Shown piece by piece: positions 6,701 through 10,946 of a stretch of DNA of 10,946 nucleotides. This DNA comes from Paracoccaceae bacterium (GTDB lineage: Bacteria > Pseudomonadota > Alphaproteobacteria > Rhodobacterales > Rhodobacteraceae). Location: positions 1-10,946 of the forward strand of contig PWWF01000340.1 of the NCBI GenBank assembly GCA_003561595.1, read 5' to 3'. Every line of letters starts with the position of its first letter. Positions within the stretch are counted from its first letter, which is position 1. Under the pieces are notes generated by a model that was not told the origin of the DNA, did no database searches, and worked only from the letters and a program-made list of their open reading frames with translations. The translations under genes were made by a program, and so were the position numbers.

Positions 6701-7159
6701 ATGGGCAAGCTGATCGCATTGGTGCTGGTCTTGCTGGGCGTGGGCGCAGGGCTGGGGGCGGGGCTGTATCTGCGCCCCGTGCCAGAGGTCGATGTGGCAG
6801 ATCCACCGCTTGAGCCCGCACAGCCGGACGTCACGCTCGGCAGTTTTGAGTTTGACAGCCAGTTCGTGGTGCCGCTGGTCACTGACGATCAGGTCACGCA
6901 GCTTGTCGTGATCAAGCTCGCGCTGGAAATCGATGAGGGATCGCGCGAGGCCGTACATTCCAGCGCGGCGCGTCTGCGCGACAGCTTCCTGCAGGTGCTG
7001 TTCGATCATGCCAATAGCGGCGGGTTTCAGGGTGCGTTCACCACGCAGGACAATCTGACCCGCCTGCGCCGCGCCCTGCGCGAGGCGGCGCAGCACCGGC
7101 TGGGCGCGGGCGTCGTTCAGGATGTGCTGATCACGGATATCCTGCGCACCAGCGCCTGA
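6701..7159 (+). CDS. fliL: FliL-like flagellar basal body-associated membrane protein
   Basis: FliL proteins are single-pass inner-membrane proteins that surround the stator and support motor torque. This 152-residue product has a short cytoplasmic start (MGK), one transmembrane helix at about residues 4-24, an acidic proline-rich linker and a periplasmic domain. The domain pattern fits FliL: an F-x-V-P-L strand, a LVVIKLALEID strand, a helix containing RLRDSFLQVLFD, a second helix LRRALREAAQHRLG, and a final VQDVLITDIL strand. Overall identity to FliL is modest by eye, so the symbol is tentative. A GAGGGC repeat precedes ATG 6701, 15 bases after flgH. It is the last evident flagellar gene of the plus-strand operon. 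Confidence 0.7.
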   Translation: MGKLIALVLVLLGVGAGLGAGLYLRPVPEVDVADPPLEPAQPDVTLGSFEFDSQFVVPLVTDDQVTQLVVIKLALEIDEGSREAVHSSAARLRDSFLQVLFDHANSGGFQGAFTTQDNLTRLRRALREAAQHRLGAGVVQDVLITDILRTSA

Positions 7160-7225
7160 CGGAGCGGCGGGTGTTGACTGTCCGGCATGGCTGGCGCAGC
7201 CTGCGCGCGAACCCGAACCGCACGC

Positions 7226-7229
7226 AGGA
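7226..7229 (+). promoter_or_regulatory. Ribosome-binding site of the M29 aminopeptidase gene (decides start)
   Basis: AGGA lies 8 bases before ATG 7238. The upstream in-frame ATG at 7187 has no such site and would add a 17-residue arginine- and alanine-rich stretch unlike the family N-terminus. A TTGACT at 7174-7179 resembles a -35 element but has no convincing -10 partner, so it is unclear whether this gene has its own promoter. Confidence 0.5.
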
Positions 7230-7237
7230 TCCAACGC

Positions 7238-8485
7238 ATGCTTCATGACCCGACCCCCAAACTGCCCGATGATCTGATGACCGGACTGGCCGATCTGGCC
7301 GTGCATGTCGGGCTGAACCTGCAGCCCGGGCAGGACCTCGTGATGACCACGCCGCTGGGCGCGCTGCCGCTGGCGCGCGCCATCACGGCAGCGGCTTATC
7401 GCGCGGGGGCCGGGCTGGTCACACCGCTGATCAATGACCCGGCGATGACACTGGCGCGCTATGAGAATGCGCATGCCGAGAGTTTCGACCGCGCGCCCGG
7501 ATGGCTGTATGACGGGATCGCGCAGGCATTTAATGATGGGGCCGCGCGGCTGGCGCTGGTGGGCGATGACCCGATGCTGCTGTCCGGGCAGGACGCGGCC
7601 CTTGTCGCGCGCGCCAACCGGGCCAATGCGACCGCCTATCGCCCGGCGCTGGCGGCGATTTCGGGCTTTGCGATCAACTGGTCGATCATCGCCTGCCCGA
7701 GTGCCGACTGGGCCGCGCGCATCTTTCCCGACCTTGCCCCGGATGACGCGCTGGCAAAACTGGCCGCCGCGATCCGCATGACCGCGCGGCTGGACCATGC
7801 CGACCCCGTCGCCGCCTGGACGGCGCATAACCGTGATCTGGCCGAGCGCTGCGCAATGCTGAATTCTGCGCGCTTTGACGCGCTGCGCTTTCGCGGGCCG
7901 GGAACGGATCTGCGCGTGGGTCTGGCGCAGGGGCATGTGTGGCAGGGCGGCGCGGCGACCGCGAAGAATGGCGTGACCTGCAATCCGAACATCCCCACCG
8001 AAGAGGTCTTTACCACGCCTGATGCCGCGCGGGTGGACGGGCATGTGCGCGCCACCAAACCACTGTCGCATCAGGGCAGCCTGATCGAGGAGATCGAGAT
8101 GCAGTTCGAAGGCGGGCGCGCGGTCGCGGCCCGGGCGGCGCGCGGGCAGGATGTCCTGCGCGAGATGCTGGCCACGGACCCGGGTGCCGCAAGGCTGGGC
8201 GAAGTGGCACTGGTGCCGCATTCCTCGCCCGTGTCGCAAAGCGGGTTGTTGTATTTCAACACCTTGTTCGATGAAAACGCCGCCTCGCATATCGCGATGG
8301 GGCAGTGCTACGCGTCCTGTCTGGAAGGTGGGGACCGGCTGTCCAGGGAAGAGATTGCGGCGCGGGGCGGCAATGAAAGCCTGATCCATGTGGACTGGAT
8401 GATCGGATCGGGGCAGATGAATGTCGACGGGCTGGATGCGGATGGCAACGAACGCCCGCTGATGCGCGACGGCGAATGGGTCTAG
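7238..8485 (+). CDS. M29-family metallo-aminopeptidase (AmpS/AmpT/PepS type)
   Basis: Predicted cytoplasmic metal-dependent aminopeptidase that removes N-terminal residues from peptides. From ATG 7238 the product is 415 residues, matching the family (about 410). The N-terminus LADLAVHVGLNLQPGQDLVM is typical. Family motifs with probable metal ligands are NIPTEEVFTTPD at 251-262, GEVALV from 321 (Glu322), FDENAASHIAMG with His351, and HVDWMIG at 384-390 (His384, Asp386). All key residues look present, so it should be active. No signal peptide or membrane segment is seen. It lies 78 bases after the fliL-like gene on the same strand and ends at a CTAG shared with the stop of the opposite gene. 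It has no known flagellar role and may be a housekeeping or inserted gene. Confidence 0.9.
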   Translation: MLHDPTPKLPDDLMTGLADLAVHVGLNLQPGQDLVMTTPLGALPLARAITAAAYRAGAGLVTPLINDPAMTLARYENAHAESFDRAPGWLYDGIAQAFNDGAARLALVGDDPMLLSGQDAALVARANRANATAYRPALAAISGFAINWSIIACPSADWAARIFPDLAPDDALAKLAAAIRMTARLDHADPVAAWTAHNRDLAERCAMLNSARFDALRFRGPGTDLRVGLAQGHVWQGGAATAKNGVTCNPNIPTEEVFTTPDAARVDGHVRATKPLSHQGSLIEEIEMQFEGGRAVAARAARGQDVLREMLATDPGAARLGEVALVPHSSPVSQSGLLYFNTLFDENAASHIAMGQCYASCLEGGDRLSREEIAARGGNESLIHVDWMIGSGQMNVDGLDADGNERPLMRDGEWV

Positions 8486-8814
8486 CTGCGTTTTTTCTGC
8501 TTTTCGCGCAGGCGTGACAGCGCCTCGATGCGGCCGAGACTGCGGGCCGTGCGGCGGCGCTGTTCGATCAGATCGGCGGTCTGGCGCGCAAGCGTCTGGT
8601 TCAGCCGCATCCGCTGCCCGCTGGCCCAGGCCAGATGCGCCTGCCGGACCTGAAACATCGCCGGATCATCGGGCGCGGGGCGGGGCGCGGACAGCCGCGC
8701 GATCTGCTCGGCGGTCGCGTCGCGCGCGCGGGCCAGCCGTGCCGTGCGGGCGAGTTCGTGATCATGCACAAGCTGCGCCAGATCGCCAAGCGCCTGCAGG
8801 CGGCGCGTGCTCAT
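8482..8814 (-). CDS. Small helical coiled-coil protein, candidate FliJ-like export component
   Basis: Not firmly recognised. The 110-residue product is charged, almost free of aromatics and predicted by eye to be two long helices: about residues 3-42 (RLQALGDLAQLVHDHELART and following) and 53-108, broken by a proline-rich APRPAPDDPA turn. Its C-terminus is very basic (REKQKKRS). This antiparallel coiled-coil plan resembles FliJ, the stalk that sits in the FliI hexamer and touches FlhA, though FliJ is usually near 145 residues. Its ATG overlaps the flhB stop (ATGA), making it the last gene of the flhA-fliR-flhB chain, which supports an export role. No fliJ is seen beside fliI. The stop shares CTAG with the opposite aminopeptidase gene. 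FliJ identity is inference from shape and position. Confidence 0.8.
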   Translation of the reverse strand: MSTRRLQALGDLAQLVHDHELARTARLARARDATAEQIARLSAPRPAPDDPAMFQVRQAHLAWASGQRMRLNQTLARQTADLIEQRRRTARSLGRIEALSRLREKQKKRS

Positions 8815-9899
8815 GACAGGCCCCGGCGCGCGGCCTTGCGGCGCATCGCCTCGGCAAAGCGGATCGCGGCGGCCACGGCGGCGAAATGCTGGGCGTCGAT
8901 CTCCTGATCCAGATCGACCGAGGCATGCAGCGCGCGGGCCGTGGGCGGGTCGGAATGGATGGGCACGCCCGCAGCCTCGGCCCGTTCGCGGATGCGCGCG
9001 GCGATCTCATCGACGCCCTTGGCCACGCAGACCGGCGCGCCCGGATCGCTGGGCGCCCATTTCAGCGCGACGGCGTAATGCGTGGGGTTCACGACAACAA
9101 CAGTGGCATCGGGCACCGCATCGAGCATGCGGTTCGACGCGATCTCGCGGCCCCGGCGGCGACGTTCGCCCTTGGCGTGCGGATCGCCTTCGGATTGCTT
9201 GTGTTCATCGCGCATTTCCTTGTGGGTCATGCGGTTGCGGCGCAGATGCTCGGCGCGCTGCCAGAAGAAATCGATCGCGCCGACGGCCAGCTTGACGATG
9301 AAGACCAGCAGCAGGAATTGCAGCACCAGATCAAGCAGCGCCCGCGCCGCCAGTGCGGGGCTCAGATGCATGCTGTGCAGCATGACCGGCAATTGCCGCA
9401 TCAGGAACACCCACAGCGCGACCGAAATCACTGTCAGCTTGACCGCGCTTTTGGCGAATTCGAACAGGCCCTTGCGCCCGAACTTGTTCTTGGCATTCGC
9501 GATCACCGATATCCGCGAGAGTTTCGGCTTGAGCTTTTCCGGGGCGAAGATGACCACGCGCTGCGCGAACAGGCTGGCCCAGACCGCGAGGAATGGAAAG
9601 GCCAACAGCGGCAATATCGCCAGCCCGACGTGACCGATCAGCCCGCCGACCAGCGGGGTTCCCCGTTCGCTGAACAGAACCGACAGCCGGTCGGATTGTT
9701 CCAGGATGACAGTCCCTGCCTCTCCGATCCGGGTCAGGGTATACTGGCCTGTGGTCAGCGCCCCGGTCAGCAGGCCCAGAAAGGCCGCTGCCGTGTTCAG
9801 ATCGGTCGAGCGGGGAACCTCGCCCTTGCGCCGCTGCTGATCGAGCTTTTTCTGGCTGGCCTCGAATTCCTTCTCGCCGCTCTGGTCGTCCTCGCTCAT
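8811..9899 (-). CDS. flhB: Flagellar export gate switch protein FlhB
   Basis: Inner-membrane export gate protein that switches substrate specificity from rod/hook to filament type by cleaving itself. The product is 362 residues (382 in E. coli). It begins with a soluble stretch containing the typical EASQKKLDQQRRKGEVPRS, followed by four hydrophobic segments at roughly residues 35-55, 83-112, 150-168 and 185-212. The cytoplasmic domain contains MTHKEMRDEHKQSEGDP and the autocleavage motif NPTH at 271-274, preceded by ATVVVV. Cleavage between Asn271 and Pro272 is expected. The ATG overlaps the fliR stop and the stop overlaps the next start, both as ATGA. Confidence 0.97.
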   Translation of the reverse strand: MSEDDQSGEKEFEASQKKLDQQRRKGEVPRSTDLNTAAAFLGLLTGALTTGQYTLTRIGEAGTVILEQSDRLSVLFSERGTPLVGGLIGHVGLAILPLLAFPFLAVWASLFAQRVVIFAPEKLKPKLSRISVIANAKNKFGRKGLFEFAKSAVKLTVISVALWVFLMRQLPVMLHSMHLSPALAARALLDLVLQFLLLVFIVKLAVGAIDFFWQRAEHLRRNRMTHKEMRDEHKQSEGDPHAKGERRRRGREIASNRMLDAVPDATVVVVNPTHYAVALKWAPSDPGAPVCVAKGVDEIAARIRERAEAAGVPIHSDPPTARALHASVDLDQEIDAQHFAAVAAAIRFAEAMRRKAARRGLS

Positions 9900-10690
9900 G
9901 GTGGCATGGCCCCCGGATCGGCCAGCAGCAGGTCAAAAGCCTGATACCACAGCGGCAGTGCAAGCGGCGCGGTCAGCATCAGCACGGCCAATCCGCCAAA
10001 GGTGATGGCGGGCGCACCGACAAAGGCGACCATCAGCTGCGGCATGGCCTTGTTGATCGCGCCGAGCGCGATGTAATACAGAAGCGACAGGATCACGAAG
10101 GGCATTGCCAGCGTAAAGGCCAATGTGAAGGCGCGCGCCGAATGCGCCAGCCCCCATTGCGCAAGGCTCGCGCCATCGGGGAAACTGCTAGGCGGGAACA
10201 GCGTGTAGGACATCACGATCAGCTCGGCCAGCCGGATATGCAGCCCGTTCATCAGCGCAAGCGCCAGCCCCGCCATGACCAGCACCTGCGACATGGCCGG
10301 TTGCGGGTCCGCCCCCGCGCCGCCGAAGAATTGCGACAGCGAGGTGGCTTGCGCGGCCATGGTGCCCGCGATCTGCAGCGCCATGACAAGGATCCGCAGC
10401 ACTGCGCCCAGCACCAGCCCGGCAAGTGATTCCGTTGCGATCAGCAGGATCAGCGGGCCGGGGGCCAGACTGAAGGGGGGCATCTGCGGGGCGATGGCCG
10501 GGGCCGTGACGGCGGTAAAGGCCAGCGCGACCCCCAGCCGCACGCGCATCGGGACCACCTGTTCGCCCAGCGCGGGCATCAGCGCCATCATCGCGCCCAC
10601 GCGGATGAACACGCCCAGGCTGCCCTGCGCCCCGGCGGCCAGATCCAGCGCCAGTGCTTCGAGCGTGTCGATCAGCGCGATCAGCGTCAT
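9896..10690 (-). CDS. fliR: Flagellar export gate protein FliR
   Basis: Polytopic inner-membrane subunit of the FliPQR export gate. The product is 264 residues (261 in E. coli) and strongly hydrophobic throughout. Family features include FIRVGAMMALMPALGEQVVP in the first part, VRLGVALAF, the ESLAGLVLGAVLRI segment, GTMAAQATSLSQ and a region containing ALNGLH-like MNGLHIRLAE. Toward the C-terminus come FVILSLLYYIALGAINKAMP and QLMVAFVGAP. ATG 10690 overlaps the flhA stop by ATGA, and the fliR stop overlaps the flhB start in the same way, so the three are translationally coupled. Its partner fliQ lies in the plus-strand operon. Confidence 0.95.
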   Translation of the reverse strand: MTLIALIDTLEALALDLAAGAQGSLGVFIRVGAMMALMPALGEQVVPMRVRLGVALAFTAVTAPAIAPQMPPFSLAPGPLILLIATESLAGLVLGAVLRILVMALQIAGTMAAQATSLSQFFGGAGADPQPAMSQVLVMAGLALALMNGLHIRLAELIVMSYTLFPPSSFPDGASLAQWGLAHSARAFTLAFTLAMPFVILSLLYYIALGAINKAMPQLMVAFVGAPAITFGGLAVLMLTAPLALPLWYQAFDLLLADPGAMPP

Positions 10691-10946
10691 GCCGCAACAG
10701 TGCCCACCAGCGCGGGCCGCGCATCGACCCCGATTTCCTCATAGGACAGGACTGCGGCGCCCAGCCCTCGCGCGGCCAGCACCGTGCGCAGGAACCGCCG
10801 CCTGCGCGCCGAGGTCACCAGCGCCGGGCTGATGCCGGATTTGCCCAGATCGCCGAGGGTCTGCGCGATATGCGTGCCCAGACGGCCGAAATCCTCGGGC
10901 GGCAGGGCGACATCGCTGCCATGATCGCCGGTCATCTGATAGGTGC
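10687..10946 (-). CDS. flhA: Flagellar export protein FlhA, C-terminal end (cut by window edge)
   Basis: FlhA is the large membrane subunit of the export gate whose cytoplasmic ring docks chaperone-substrate complexes. Only the last 85 or so codons are in the window; the frame is open at the right edge and ends with TGA at 10689-10687. The end of the cytoplasmic domain is recognisable from GISPALVTSARRRRFLRTVL followed by AAVLSYEEI, matching the family pattern ALVTSPxxRRxLRxLL...xVLSYxEI. The ATG inside this part at 10935 is internal, not a start. It heads the minus-strand chain flhA-fliR-flhB-coiled-coil gene, whose promoter therefore lies outside the window. Confidence 0.92.
   Translation of the reverse strand, partial: TYQMTGDHGSDVALPPEDFGRLGTHIAQTLGDLGKSGISPALVTSARRRRFLRTVLAARGLGAAVLSYEEIGVDARPALVGTVAA

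Noticed and set aside
6161..8389. A 742-codon open frame on the minus strand opposite flgH, fliL-like and the aminopeptidase gene
   Set aside because: It lies exactly antisense to three recognisable genes, is full of Arg, Gly, Pro, His and Gln as expected from GC-rich complementary frames, and shows no domain. Long antisense frames are common at this GC content.
8886..9944. A 352-codon plus-strand open frame opposite flhB
   Set aside because: Shadow of flhB, which carries NPTH and the FlhB N-terminal motif on the minus strand.
1..10946. CRISPR arrays, insertion sequences, transposases, tRNA or rRNA genes, prophage genes
   Set aside because: None was seen: no spaced direct repeats, no terminal inverted repeats with transposase, and no recognisable RNA gene.

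Overview
The window is a chromosomal segment of a GC-rich alphaproteobacterium, most likely a member of the Rhodobacterales (Roseobacter/Rhodobacter group). This rests on the very high GC in all codon positions, on the MetRS N-terminus, and on the flagellar gene order fliI <> flgB-flgC-fliE-fliQ-flgF-flgG-flgA-flgH facing a flhA-fliR-flhB block. The placement comes from recognised gene families and order, not from a database search.

Layout. (1) 1-838, minus: the N-terminal 279 codons of methionyl-tRNA synthetase (metG), cut by the window edge. (2) 839-1169: a gene-poor spacer with a terminator-like hairpin carrying a nine-G run in its loop, and further inverted repeats. (3) 1170-2510, minus: fliI, the flagellar export ATPase. 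(4) 2511-2596: an 86-bp divergent control region with two CCTTAA repeats. (5) 2597-7159, plus: a tight operon flgB-flgC-fliE-fliQ-flgF-flgG-flgA-flgH-fliL-like. It encodes the rod (FlgB, FlgC, FlgF, FlgG), the rod/MS-ring adaptor FliE, export gate subunit FliQ, P-ring chaperone FlgA, the L-ring lipoprotein FlgH and a FliL-type membrane protein. (6) 7238-8485, plus: an M29-family metallo-aminopeptidase with no obvious flagellar role. (7) 8482-10946, minus: flhA (C-terminus only)-fliR-flhB-small coiled-coil gene, each overlapping the next by an ATGA junction. This block meets the aminopeptidase gene tail to tail at one shared CTAG.

Together the genes cover much of the flagellar export apparatus (FlhA, FlhB, FliR, FliQ, FliI, probably a FliJ-like stalk) and the proximal and distal rod with the L-ring. 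MS-ring, C-ring, hook, filament, P-ring, FliP and motor genes are not in the window and presumably lie elsewhere.

I see no clearly new system. The best leads are the 110-residue coiled-coil gene behind flhB (possible FliJ equivalent separated from fliI), the G8 tract at the ribosome-binding position of flgC, the compact divergent fliI/flgB control region, and the M29 peptidase lodged between two flagellar blocks.
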